Shown in pieces: positions 22,360-33,449 of a DNA stretch of 64,000 nt. A model generated the notes under the pieces. It had not been told where the DNA came from. It worked only from the letters and a program-made list of their open reading frames with translations, and did not search any database. Source of the DNA: Cryptomeria japonica (lineage: Eukaryota > Streptophyta > Pinopsida > Cupressales > Cupressaceae); NCBI RefSeq assembly GCF_030272615.1, contig NC_081406.1, positions 212,078,997-212,142,996 of the forward strand, read 5' to 3'. Made by a program: the position numbers and the translations under genes. Numbering within the stretch: the stretch's first letter is position 1; each line of letters starts with the position of its first letter.

Positions 22360-23595
22360 TGTAGTGTCATAAAATTAAAAACCTAGCAATTTCATAATGC
22401 ATTAGGGTCCTCATGCATGTGAGATCAAATCCTCTAGCCTGATTAGAGACTAGAGAATGCTCAACCCTCAAAATCTGCTTCTTCCTTGGCCTCTGCACCA
22501 CCCTGTCTACACTCTGACTTGAGAAAGGGATAGGGCATAAGCATGGTGCCCCTGTCCTCCCTAGGATAGGGGCGTGGCTCCCTTGTCCTCCCAGGACAGG
22601 GGCGTGGCACCCCTGTCCCTGCCCTATTTTGGGGAAGGACCTTTGCTAGAACATGCATTGTAGGTAGTGCAGTGAGATGGAAACTTCCCTGATGTCGGCC
22701 TGTGATGAAAATCAGTTTCATTAACGCTAATTGATATGTATTTAAGAGGAATTTTCCCTCTCATTCGCATAAGTTGAATAAGGTAAAAATTTACGATCAA
22801 GCGTTCAAGAAAATTCAAGAATTCAAGCATTCTTTTTCAGCATTGAGCATTCTCAAGTCTCCCTTCAAGGCTAGTTGTTGCATTCAAGTAAAGGATTCAA
22901 CAATTGAAGAGGAGATTGATTCCAACCTTCAATTCCACACAAGCATTTCTATCAACATTTCTATCACAACCTCCCTTGAGTTGATTTACAATTCAATCTT
23001 TCATTTACATCTACTTGCAAGTACTTTCTTTCATTACTTGGTTAATTCCAAAACTGGGGTTTGACTTAAAGGAAAACCCCCAATCCCAACCCATTTTCCT
23101 CTCTTTTTTGTGTGTAGGTTGCAGATGCATAGCTATACTTTTAGATTCAGTCTCCATTTGCAGAGGTGGAAAATCCCTTTTCATTTCACAGATTTTTCAG
23201 AGGACCTTGTACATTCTTGCCATAGTTCAAGCAAATTTTCCTCAAATTCGCAGGGCGATTTCGTCTCTACATATTACTGCCAGATCTAGGTGCACAACTT
23301 CATCCCATACTCCAATCTCAAGTTATAATCAGTTCTTTGTCACTTTTCCACTACATCATTTAGTCAATTCCTTTCCATTTCAAATAGGAAGAGGGGATTA
23401 TCTTATCATTCCCATTTCACTCTGAATTATATCTTCTTCTTTGAAGGTTGAATCTAGTGAATTCTCCTCTCCTCTTCCAATGTAATTGGGTGAAAAGTGT
23501 TTGAAGGGAAATTTGTAAGTGAAACTCTCATCTCTCCTTGGAGGGAAAGGGTAGTTTTCCTCTTGATCTCTCATTCACACATTCACCACATTACA
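22360..23595 (+). repeat. G1 3' LTR
   Basis: It begins TGTAGTGTCATAAAATT after the purine tract and ends CACCACATTACA, about 1236 bp. It aligns loosely with the G2 LTRs: CCTGATTAG, the GC-rich AGGACAGGGGCGTGGC unit, a TATTTAAGAGG TATA-like box near 22738, and TTAATTCCAAAACT. The right flank is GGAAG in B0 ORF2. Confidence 0.72.
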
Positions 23596-25164
23596 GGAAG
23601 AAGCCTCAGGAAGGAAAGCAATAGAAAACCAAGGTCACCCCTCTGATAGTTTACAAGAGATCATTAAAGGAGAGGAAGCCTACAGAGAAGAGGAAACCAA
23701 TAAAAGAGACAACTCCCACTCCCAGTAAGAAAAAGAAATCTTAATTGGATGTGGCTCTTGAATCTAGTAAAAGTGTTAAAGTTATCCCTCCTCTATCTAT
23801 AGATGAATTGGTAGAACAAATCACCAAGGATGGAATTTTGAGTAATTTAATTATTACTATGAAAATATGGATGATGTTGAGAAAAATTTAATTGAGGAAG
23901 CAATTTTGTTATACTTAGATATATATAAGAAGGCCTTACTTGAGATTGAAAAGAAAACTCTGGCAGAGTTGTATAATAAATTAGATGCTAGGAGACTATC
24001 TGCACATAAGGAAGATAGGCATATAAAGATTCAGGAACTATTAACTATTTGTGGTGCTATAGGTGGAGATGAGATGCAACTGTGTCTTGAATTTGAAAAC
24101 AAAAAAATTATTTGGAGTAAGCATGGGAATATCAGCTTAATGGTAGGAAGAGTGAATGAAATAGTTAAGGAGACACATGAGGCATGAGTACAATTCTTTG
24201 TTGATAATCTAGGATTCTTTACATCATCGGAAGTTCATCCTAAGTCTGACATTCCAGACATCTCGGTTGATGCTAGAGGGAAAGGTATATTAGGTGAAGA
24301 TCCACCAATTTTAGATAAGAAAATAACTATGGATATTCCTCCGGCAGTCACAGATGTATAGTATATAGAGGAAAACAAACCAGTAGATATTGAGGATAAT
24401 TGTCCTCTGGTTATTGATGTATTGGAAGAAGAAATATCTGCACCAAGTGGTGAAGCCACCGGTTCTAAGAAGGTACATTCTAAAGAGGATCAAAAGGTAG
24501 AGGAGAAGTAGAAAGGACAAGATCAGATTGAAGTCAGGGTATCGGCACCCTCACCAGTTGTTGGTCCCTTATTGTTGGCACTTGACTCATCCGGTCAAGT
24601 AGATTTTAAGCATTTTGAAGAGAAGAACATAGAGCAGTTGAGCAGTTTTGAGTTAATTCTTGTTGCAACTGAAAAGTTAATGAAGGAAGGATTTGAGGAC
24701 AAGTAGGTGATTGAGAAAGCCATTCCAATCCTCTAGCAACTTGCACCATAATGCAAGGTTAATCAGGTGGCTAGTCCCTCAGGTAAACTTAAAGGTTTGA
24801 TTGAGCACATTGCAAAAGAGTACAAAACTCTTCAACAAGTGTCAAACCAACAATTGGTGGAAAGATACAATGCAGCTAGGAAGGTCACTTGTGATAATAT
24901 GATCACATCAGACAAAGCTACATTGATAGAGAAAATAATAAGGATTGATGAAGCACTTCACCAATGTAGTCATATATACTAGTCTTGTACTAACCCAACA
25001 AATCTAACAACAGACCTGGACAATAAAATTGAGGATAAGGACCTGATAGAACAACTTGCAGTCATTTTTTATGGTACTGAGTCATTGACAGCATTGTTGA
25101 TGGTCAAATTTTGTTTTTAGAGTCTGAAATTTCAGCCTTAGAAAAGGATAAGGACAGGTTAATT
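23596..25164 (+). pseudogene. B0 ORF2, middle and C-terminal part
   Basis: The frame resembles A1 ORF2 from its basic segment onward. A Lys/Pro-rich stretch is followed by DELVEQITKDGILSN, LDIYKKALLEIEKKTLAELY, LDARR, then MVGRVNEIVKETHEA, an acidic middle and a coiled-coil tail ending KDKDRL. The A1 counterparts are LLNEITENGNLSN, LDIYKKFLIEV, LEARR, MAGRVNEISEET and KDKERL. There are many stops and one frame change near 23860. The 5' part is cut off by the G1 LTR. B interrupts it at 25164, and the frame resumes at 32553. Confidence 0.75.
25160..25164. repeat. Target site duplication of B, left copy
   Basis: TAATT here against TAATC at 32553-32557, four of five matching. The rejoined B0 frame reads KDKDRLIRRARELRG, which matches A1 KDKERLKFKAKELKC. 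Confidence 0.75.
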
Positions 25165-26263
25165 CATTGGCTTGATGATGAGTGTAATGAATTCATCATA
25201 TGTTGTCATTGATGAAACACATACACACACACATATGTTCATATTGTCTATCGGTGTAACTTCAAAGTTGTTTATACTACAACAGGTATACTAGAGGTTT
25301 ATATCTAACCGGTACTTGGTGACAACCAGTATATGCATGGAGGCAACTATTGGATATACATAACTCAGCAGCAACATGAAGATCTAGCAGAGATTATCAC
25401 AAGAGCATCAAGGGTAACGGTTTATATGTTTAACTCCAACCGATATTGATTGTTCCATCTAGTATTCATTGATTGTGTGATGGGTTATCATAATTCATGA
25501 TGAGTTATCCTTACCAACAAGATTTGGAAGTATTTTTGTGATGAGTTATGATCACTTGACCAGATACACTGCACCTAGGTAATTGTGTTATGATTTCTAC
25601 AGGCCGACATGAAAACTAAAATGTCTATATATTGACATCACAGTGAATTATTTTGTATAAGTGAAAGTGATATGTTATGTGTAAAGGTAGAAGTGTTAAG
25701 TCATATGTTGGTAAACAAGTGTTAAGTGCACAAAAGAGGATCTATACAAGCAAGTTGTGTTATTACTAGATCACATCACCTGTTGTTTTCTAATCACTAC
25801 AATAGTCAAATCCCCTAACCGTGTAAGCTCTAACAAGCTTCATTGTTCAAATCCTCTAATCAGGTGATCCATTAGTTTGGATTTAGAAATCCTCCACTGA
25901 GGTTACTCCTTATAGGTTAATACCTTTGATAGGGTATATCTTTTAACTAAGCTTTGGGATCTTTAACAGGATTTGCTCCTAGTAGAGCATTTTGTAGACC
26001 CTAACAAGTCAGTTATCTATTACTACAAATAGTTAACTTGTGAGTCCCATCTCACCATGGTTTTTACCTATTTGGGTTTTCCACGTATAAAAATTTGTGT
26101 TATGTTGGATGTTTTACTTACTGTGGATGTTGTTATATCATTTTTTATTGCATGCATATTGTTTAACAAACTTGTTAATTTTATCTACCGGTCAGTGTTT
26201 AAAGTAGTATTATTTTTGGTGTCACTGATTCACCCCCCCTCTCAGTGCTTTACAAGTCCATCA
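25165..26263 (+). repeat. B 5' LTR
   Basis: It begins CATTGGCTTGATGATG, where the 3' copy has TGTTGG, so its first two bases have changed. It ends AAGTCCATCA. A TATA-like TCTATATATTG is near 25622-25632, and a C-run near 26232 is followed by CTCTCAG. It is highly similar to 31462-32552. Confidence 0.85.
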
Positions 26264-26264
26264 A

Positions 26265-26278
26265 TTGGTATCAGAGCC
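26265..26278 (+). other. B primer binding site
   Basis: TTGGTATCAGAGCC, a perfect initiator-Met-tRNA site one base after the LTR. Confidence 0.9.
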
Positions 26279-26334
26279 TAACTTATTTTAAGCCTTATTT
26301 CTTGGAAGGGAACCCTAAAGCTATCATAGGGGAT

Positions 26335-27531
26335 ATGAGCTACTTTGAGATGGCTAGAGAGCTTGAGGCTAGTAGGAATGAGCTTGAAATCCTAAGGGTC
26401 AAACTGAAAGCTTCTCAAGTCAAAAAAAGAGAGATAACTAAACAATTGTTAGAAATATCTAATAATAGTTATTCAGATAAGGCCAATATTGATGCTTTAG
26501 TTGAAGAAGTTGAAAAACTAAACAGTGAAAAGCTAAATCTGAGGAGAGAGCTAGATGGTCTTACTATCTACATGAGTCAAGAACTGGAAGCCAGGAGAAC
26601 TGCTGAAGATCTCACCAAAGAAAGAGATCATGAGATTTCCAAGATCAAGCGAGAGAATGCTACCTTGCATGAGCATCTGAATGCAGAAAGAGAAGAAAAA
26701 GAGAAGCTACAGCTAGATCTTGAATTAGCATCATCTCTAAAAGAAAACTTGTCAAAACATAATGAAGATCTCACCAAACAACTCACTGAAGTAAATGGGA
26801 AATTGGAGAACTTCAATAGAAGTTATATCTTGTTGGAATAATAAATTCAATAACAAAGGATGAATGGTGATACCTCTAGACTTGGTTTTCACACATCTGA
26901 AAAAGGTGAATCCTCTGGTACCAAGAGAAACACTCTTAAGAATAATTTGCTCCTAAGGTCAAAAAGCCTATCGATAAGGTCTTTAAACCTATTTGTTTTA
27001 TTTGCCATAAACCTGGTCACACTGCAAATGTTTGTAGAAACAAACCTAATGGAAATGCAAGCTACAATACTAATACTAGGTATGTGTCCAATAAATTTGA
27101 AGGTCATTGCTTCACTGTAAATGTGTGGGCATAGATCAGTTGAATGCAGATATGGAGCAAACAATCTAGTACCACATATGCATCCCAGACCAAATGGTAA
27201 CTGGATGATAAATCTTAACAACCGGGTCAACATAAACTGGCAAAGACCCCATGGCAACCAGTTTAGTCCTTTTGAGATGGAAAAGGTAACAAATGTCATT
27301 TGCACCCTCTATAACAACTTTGGTCATGTGGCTATGAATTGCAGAAGAAGAATTGGGAGAGGTAATGCAGGACCTTGGAAATCATCCAATATGGCCTGCT
27401 ATCACTGTCATAAATTAGGACACTTGGTAAAATTTTGTAGATCCAAAACGAGAAAACCGGTCAACCCTTCTAAAGATCAGAAAGGAAAGAAAAAAGTTAA
27501 TGCTGAAGAAACCAGAGAAGAAATGAATTGA
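26335..27531 (+). pseudogene. B ORF1: coiled-coil protein with zinc knuckles
   Basis: It starts MSYFEMARELEASRNELE, 57 bases after the primer site. The coiled coil runs to a stop at 26839-26841 (168 codons), followed by a linker with a frame change. Four knuckle regions follow between about 26995 and 27440: CFICHKPGHTANVC, CFTVNVCGHRSVEC (second Cys not in place), CTLYNNFGHVAMNC (second Cys lost) and CYHCHKLGHLVKFC. It has the same architecture as ORF1 of A with little direct sequence identity. The last part (27121-27531) is open. Likely an RNA-binding assembly protein; inference from the knuckles. Confidence 0.8.
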
Positions 27532-28066
27532 ATATGGAAGAAGAAGAGTGATGACTCACCTGGAGAAGAAACTATTCCTTCGCCAAGTGTGGGGAATCCT
27601 ACATTGGTGAATTAAGCCTTTTCAATATGGCTAAGGGGAACATAACGGTAAATCCACCTCCAAACCCCTTGAAATGAATGAGCGGTAAGAGAATATAAAT
27701 GCATGAAATTTTGATAACTTTTTGTCAATCGGTTTTACATCTATGTATCATTAAGTGGTGTAATTAGGGTTTGTAACCCTAATGGGTGAGCATTTAAAAT
27801 AGTAGGTAAAAAGGATAAAAATGAGTTTTCACTTTGTTATTTTTACCCTAATGCATATGAGAAATAATTTTTGAGTTCTTATAGAGCTAAAGGATTGTTG
27901 TCTGATGTTTGTCGAAGCTGCATTGTGATTTGAGTAATCAATTTGATTTGAAGGTTGGTGAAGACTAAACTGGTGTGCGCTTGAGCATTCAACTAATAAA
28001 CAAGGCAGCATGCCTGAAATAAGGTATTTCTTTGAAAAATCTTGCTTCGAATCTAGTTTATGTGGA
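27532..28066 (+). other. B spacer between ORF1 and ORF2
   Basis: About 530 bases, AT-rich, with no gene seen. It is longer than the A spacer. The upstream ATG at 28010 is in phase with ORF2, but the ATG at 28067 (MALSSKP) fits the A start MASSS better. Confidence 0.5.
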
Positions 28067-31000
28067 ATGGCATTGTCTTCTAAACCATTAGAGATATTAA
28101 TGATTACATCTAAACCTATGGAAGTTGTTGAAGCGGAACAAATTGTGTCTTATAATGCTTTATTACAAGTTCCTAGTGGTGTTATAGTGAAAGGAGATTT
28201 GTCTAGCTACATTGATTGCAAGATTGAGGATTTAGGATCATTGTCGATATATTCTCAGTTAAAATCCCTTTGCGATGAAAACGGAAAGATTCAAACAAAA
28301 TATATTAGGGTTTATGAAAAAGGTTTTCATAACGCAACTTACTTTCTTGAAGACTTTGAAGAAGAACATATCCAAATTATTTTGAGTCAAGTTCATGGAG
28401 AAAACATGTATTTAGAAAGGACTCATACTATAACCAAGGAAGCTATTCAAGTTGTAACTCATTTTTATTCAACCAGTGAAGTACCTGTGCTTAGGCATAT
28501 TTCAAAAGAGACAGCATACACTTTAACTGGATCAACATCTGATAAGCATGCTTTTTCTATCAATAACATCAGGAACCCAGCGGTAAAATTGGCAGGTATG
28601 GTTATAGGCTATCGGGTATTCTATTCTAGCAGATTAAATAGTGTTCCATCAGTAGCGGTGCATACTTCTTACAAGATGATAGCTGAAAATGCTAATTATG
28701 ACCTATGTGAGGTCATAAGGAGCCAATTATTGTTAAATCTTTAGTCTATCAAGAAGGACAACAGTCTAAAGGTTAAATTTGGACAGTTATTAATCAATCT
28801 ATTATTTTATGTCCATAATTTCCTACCAGGAATAGGTGATCTTGAATGGTCTAAGGATCTATCGGTATCTGCCTAGATTAAGAATAGTATCAAGGTTGTG
28901 AAGAACACCTTTTCTACTACAATGAACAAATACTTCAATGACTTTCGGAAGAAAATGAGCATGAGAGTAAGATTGCCTGAGGATTTGGTAAAACACTTTG
29001 CTAAGGACATTATTTTTACAATTACCACTGATTTCTATTTAATGGAGGCAATTGAGCCTAGAGAAGAAGAAATAGAAGATATGAGTTATGAGGTCAACTA
29101 TGACTTACTGATTGGTTATGCTAATAACCTGTTAGCGTCTCCAAAGGATAAAAAAAAAGGCAAAATTGGATATTGTTGAAGTTCAAACTACACAAGCCGG
29201 AACCAGTATTTTTCCTACCATAAGTGGTAAAGGTAAGAAAAAGAAGGTTGAGCAAGCACCTCTGGCGATGAAAAATACAAGAGTGACACGAAGTGTCCAA
29301 ACAAAAAAGGAACCGACACCCAAAGTTTATGCAAAGAAGGAGAATGCATCTAAGAAAAGAGTTCGGAAACTAATTCTCCAAGAAGAATCTGAAGGTACTG
29401 ACATTGAGGAAGAACCCAAGAAGATGAAAGCAACTAGTAAAACAACCAAACCAGTGAAGGAAATGCCAAAGGCAACTATGCCTTTTGATATTTCAACTTA
29501 CAAGTCTGAGACTACCTTTGAGAGGACAGTGAAGACATTAGGGAGAAACAGATTTGATAATGTCAAAGAAAATTTTGATTCTTTCACTAAAGATGAAAAG
29601 GGGCAAATCATTCAACAGGTAATCAATTATTTGTGCCATTACAATAGATTACCACATGATCTTGAAAAGGATATCTCTAATTCCTTGTATACTATTCTTT
29701 TGAATAAATGGGAGGAAGCAATAAAGAAAGAAAAAAGAATCATAGATGATGTATTTGTACAATATATTCCTGAGTTGTCAAAGGATAATTTGAATGAATT
29801 GGTTGATAAGTATAAAGTTCATTTTTCTTACAAAACAAGAAGATTGAAGCTGATAAATGGAAAAAGTTCAACCTATTGAGACTGAGACTCATTAGATTGC
29901 TCGTAATATCAAACACATGGATTATCTTAAACATTCCTCCAAGGATGAGTAAGATATTGTTGATCGACCTGAAATGGATGAAGAAGAAATTGTGCAAGTT
30001 TTTGCTGTCTATCCTATCAAGAAGGAGGATGACACTATTATCCAAGTTGTTGATGATATTTAGGATACAATTGATCTATCTGGAGATGTCATTGTACCAG
30101 ATATGTAGCCACCTAAAATCACTAACTTGCCAGTTACTTTAGTTGAGAAATCGACAACTCAACCAGGAGTGGATATTCCACCAGCAAAGGAACAACCTGT
30201 GAAACCCCAATACCCACCGGTTTCATAGAATATTAAGAAGGAATATAATGAAAACATTGATACTCAGATCTCTGAACAGGAAACGGATAAAGGACAAGAG
30301 AAAGCAATTGTTAAGGTAACATCTTCTGAACCGGCAAAAAAATTACTTATTCAGCAAATTGATGAAGATGATGATGACTCATTAGGCATCTCAGGGCCTA
30401 TAATTGTTGATAATATGAGTGCATCTGAAATGATGAAGATTGCAAATGTCATACAATCTAGAGCACATAAGAAGAGACTTAAAGAGAAAATAATGGAAGT
30501 TGAGACAATTCAGAATTTAGTGGATATTCTAACAAGTCTACTATCGGAAACTTTTACAAGACATCTAACAACCCCTATTAGAAAACTTGGTCAATTGGTT
30601 GTTGATGCATCTGACCAAATTAAGTCACTTGAAGAACAAGCGCAAACTTATGCTGAGAAGAGTTACAAGAAGAAGTATGGAGAGCAACTTATGAAAGAGA
30701 TTGATTCAGGGAAACTTGCTCTATCTTTCAATAAAGATTTGTTAAGAAAAGCTACTAAAAGGGGAGGAAAATATCTTGCTTCTACTTCTAATATTAAATT
30801 CTTTTATTCTGATATCAATCAAAGGTGAACTAAAATAGAGAAAGAGCTAGAAAAGATATGCAATGCATATGTACCACTTCAAGATTCTATTTTTGCTTTT
30901 AGAAAATCTGTGGATGATTTGCACAACAGGTTGGATACCTATGATCTTGAGAAAGAAAAAGGACTTCGGTGGCTAAAGGAATTGAAGAATCTACTCACAT

Positions 31001-31173
31001 TCCAAGTGGACATACTGCAGAGAGCCTACATGAATGTAGAAGCTATTTTAGCTACTCCATAAACCTGTACACTTGATTCCATGGAAGAGTTCCATACACA
31101 AATTATGTCTACACTTGCGTACACTAAGAATGTGTTGGAAACATGCCTTATCACAGCTGAAGAGGAACTTTAA
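28067..31173 (+). pseudogene. B ORF2: long protein of unknown function
   Basis: It starts MALSSKPLEILMI and has the conserved block: IILSQVHGENMYLERTH, ITKEAIQVVT, DKHAFSINN, MVIGYRVFYSSRLNSVPS, YKMIAENANYDLCE and PGIG. The same spacing is found in A1. Next come a basic stretch (29166-29480), helical parts, an acidic segment near 30240-30400 and a coiled-coil C-terminus ending EEEL at 31173. Stops are near 28742, 28874, 29949, 30060, 30105, 30226 and 31060, with frame changes near 29170 and 29880. No catalytic motif is seen. Homology to A ORF2 in the block is clear by eye; the C-terminal half matches mainly in composition. Confidence 0.78.
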
Positions 31174-31461
31174 TGTTATTTTCATGAGACCTGTGAATGC
31201 ATGAATCTTGATTCAATCTTTCAAGTTTTTGTATATGTAAAACATTTTGCTACAAATTTTCTATATATATATATTTCTTTTCAATTTGGCGTTGTTGTCA
31301 AAGGGGGAGTAGAAATGTGTATGTGTGTTTTTGAAAATTTTGTATGATGTATCTAGTAAGGGGGAGTATGTGTATATGTGTATAATTTTTTTTTGTAAGC
31401 ACACTTAGTGGTATTACTATAAAATTTTCCAAGTGTTTCCATCAATGCCAAAGGGAGAGAT
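31174..31461 (+). promoter_or_regulatory. B 3' untranslated region with purine tracts
   Basis: GTCAAAGGGGGAG near 31298-31310, AAGGGGGAG near 31359-31367 and GCCAAAGGGAGAGA near 31447-31460. The inverted-repeat arm GTGTTTCCATCAATG at 31433-31447 pairs with CATTGATGAAACAC at 31504-31517 in the LTR, with one bulged base. Confidence 0.72.
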
Positions 31462-32552
31462 TGTTGGCTTGATGATGATTGTAATGAATTCATCATATGT
31501 TGTCATTGATGAAACACATACACACACACATATGTTCATATTGTCTACCAGTGTAACTTTAAAGTTGTTTATACTACAACCGGTATACTAGAGGTTTATA
31601 TCTAACCGCTACTTGGTGACAATCGGTATATGCATAGAGACAACCAGTGGATATACATAACTCAGCAGTAACATGAAGATCCAGCAGAGATTATCACAGG
31701 AGCATCAAAGATAATAGTTTATATGTTTAACTCCAATCGGTATTGATTGTTCCAACCGGTATTCATTGATTGTGTGATGGGTTATCACAAGTCATGATGA
31801 TTTATCCTTACTAACAAGATTTGGAGGTATTTTTGTGATGAGTTATGATCACTTGACCAGATACACTGCACCTACGTAATTGTGTTATGATTTCTAGAGG
31901 CTGACATGAAATACAAAATTTCTATATATTGACATCACAATGAATTATTTTGTATGAGCAAAAGTGATATGCTATGTGTAAAGGCAGAAGTGTTAAGTCG
32001 CAGACTATGTTGGTAAAAAAGTGTTAAGTGTGCAGAAGAGGATCTATACAAGTAAGTTGTGCTATTACTATATCACATCACCTATTGTTTTCTAATCACT
32101 ACAACAGTCAAATCCCCTAACCAGGTAAGCTCTAACAAGATTCATTGTTCAAATCCTCTAACCAAGTGATCCATTAGTTTGGATTTAGAAATCCTCCACT
32201 GAGGTTACTCCTTACAGGGTGCTACCTTTTACAAGGTATAGCTTTTAACTAAGCTTTGGGATCTTTAATAGGATTCACTCCTAGCAGAGCATTTTGTAGA
32301 CCCTAACTGATCAGTTATCTATTACTATAGATAGTTAAATTGTGAGTCCCATCTCACTGTATTTTTTACCTATTTAGGTTTTCCACGTATAAACATTTGT
32401 GTTATGGTGGATGTTGTTATATCATTTTTTATTGCATGCATATTTTTTAACAAACTTGTTAATTTTATCTACCGGTCAGTGTTTAAAGTAGTATTATTTT
32501 TGGTGTCACTGATTCACCCCCCCCCCCCTCTCAGTGCTTTATAAGTCCATCA
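31462..32552 (+). repeat. B 3' LTR
   Basis: It begins TGTTGGCTTGATGATG and ends AAGTCCATCA, with a TATA-like TCTATATATTG near 31921-31931. A C-run near 32517-32527 is followed by CTCTCAG. It lacks a 25-bp piece present in the 5' copy near 26110-26135. Confidence 0.87.
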
Positions 32553-32857
32553 TAATCCGACGGGCTAGAGAATTGAGAGGCTTAGTCAGTCCCTGACTTA
32601 ATACTTTGTTACTTCATAAGTGGGAATGTATGGAATAGATGAATATGCCCACACTAGCAACATTAATAGAACAACAATTGTATACTTACATTCTAAATGG
32701 GTTTGTTTCAATTTTAGTAACTTTAAAATCTAGTTGGGACAATTATTTGGCATTTTTGAATGGTGCTTGCTCGGATATATTCAAGTACATCTAGATCCAG
32801 TAAAAATAATTTTGATTTTTTCATTTATTTGCCCTGGCTTTGGCATTGATGTCAAAG
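32553..32857 (+). pseudogene. B0 ORF2, C-terminal end after B
   Basis: The first codons continue the KDKDRL helix as IRRARELRGLVSP. Weak coding similarity then fades over about 250 bases. It ends at the cassette GGCATTGATGTCAAAG (32842-32857), where a solo LTR is inserted. Confidence 0.6.
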
Positions 32858-33444
32858 TGATGTAGGAGCACCGGTCTAGTTCTTACAAGTTGAACAGTTT
32901 TCAGTGGAATTGCTTGTGAGCATGGCATTTCTTCTGCTTTGAGTGTTTGGTGTCATTATTTTGGGTTTACTTCCTTGTGTTCATGATCTTTGTCATGTTA
33001 GAGATTTATGGCATTTGTCTTTGTTCTCGATGAGTTATCAATTCCGGTATTGACCTAGTTGATATGTTCTTACCGATTAGTCTGGCAGTGTGTTGAGCGA
33101 GGTCAGATCGGGTTGCGATTGATCTTCGTGACTTGTGGATCATTGCAGATGTTGTTTTGGACCTTGGACGGTATTCCCAAATGTCCACACATCATTTTAT
33201 GTTTGTTCTTAGTGATTTCAGACGACATATTACCATTGCACGTTGAACTGGTTGGTCCTTGGGCTGACTTGATTGAGTTGTAATTATTTGCGGATGGTAT
33301 ATATAGAGGTTTGTGAATCATTTGAGAAGAACAAAGTTACAAGATTGAGTTTTGGATATCGAGTGAAGATGTAGATCTAGTGAGATTCTGATCCAGTTGG
33401 ACTGATGCTGGAAGGCTGAGGTCCAGATTAGGGTAGAAATGATA

Positions 33445-33449
33445 GACTG
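33445..33449. repeat. Target site duplication of C, left copy
   Basis: GACTG here and at 38903-38907, an exact match on both sides of element C. Confidence 0.85.

Larger units (their letters stand above)
13382..23595 (+). mobile_element. G1: gypsy-type element without pol, interrupted by A2
   Basis: The right part of an element like G2. It covers the gag C-terminus, a protease-like domain, a proline-rich tail, a 3' untranslated region and a 3' LTR. A2 sits at 15390-21836 with AATAC on both sides. The 5' half is missing at 13382. On the right, the LTR abuts the ORF2 remnant of B0, so G1 apparently inserted into B0. Confidence 0.75.
25165..32552 (+). mobile_element. Element B: LTR retrotransposon without pol, two ORFs
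   Basis: Complete, about 7.4 kb: 5' LTR 25165-26263, primer site 26265-26278, ORF1, ORF2, purine tracts and 3' LTR 31462-32552. The LTR sequences do not resemble those of A, but the gene order, the ORF2 domain and the cis signals do. No pol motif is seen. It is inserted in B0, a member of the same group. Confidence 0.88.
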
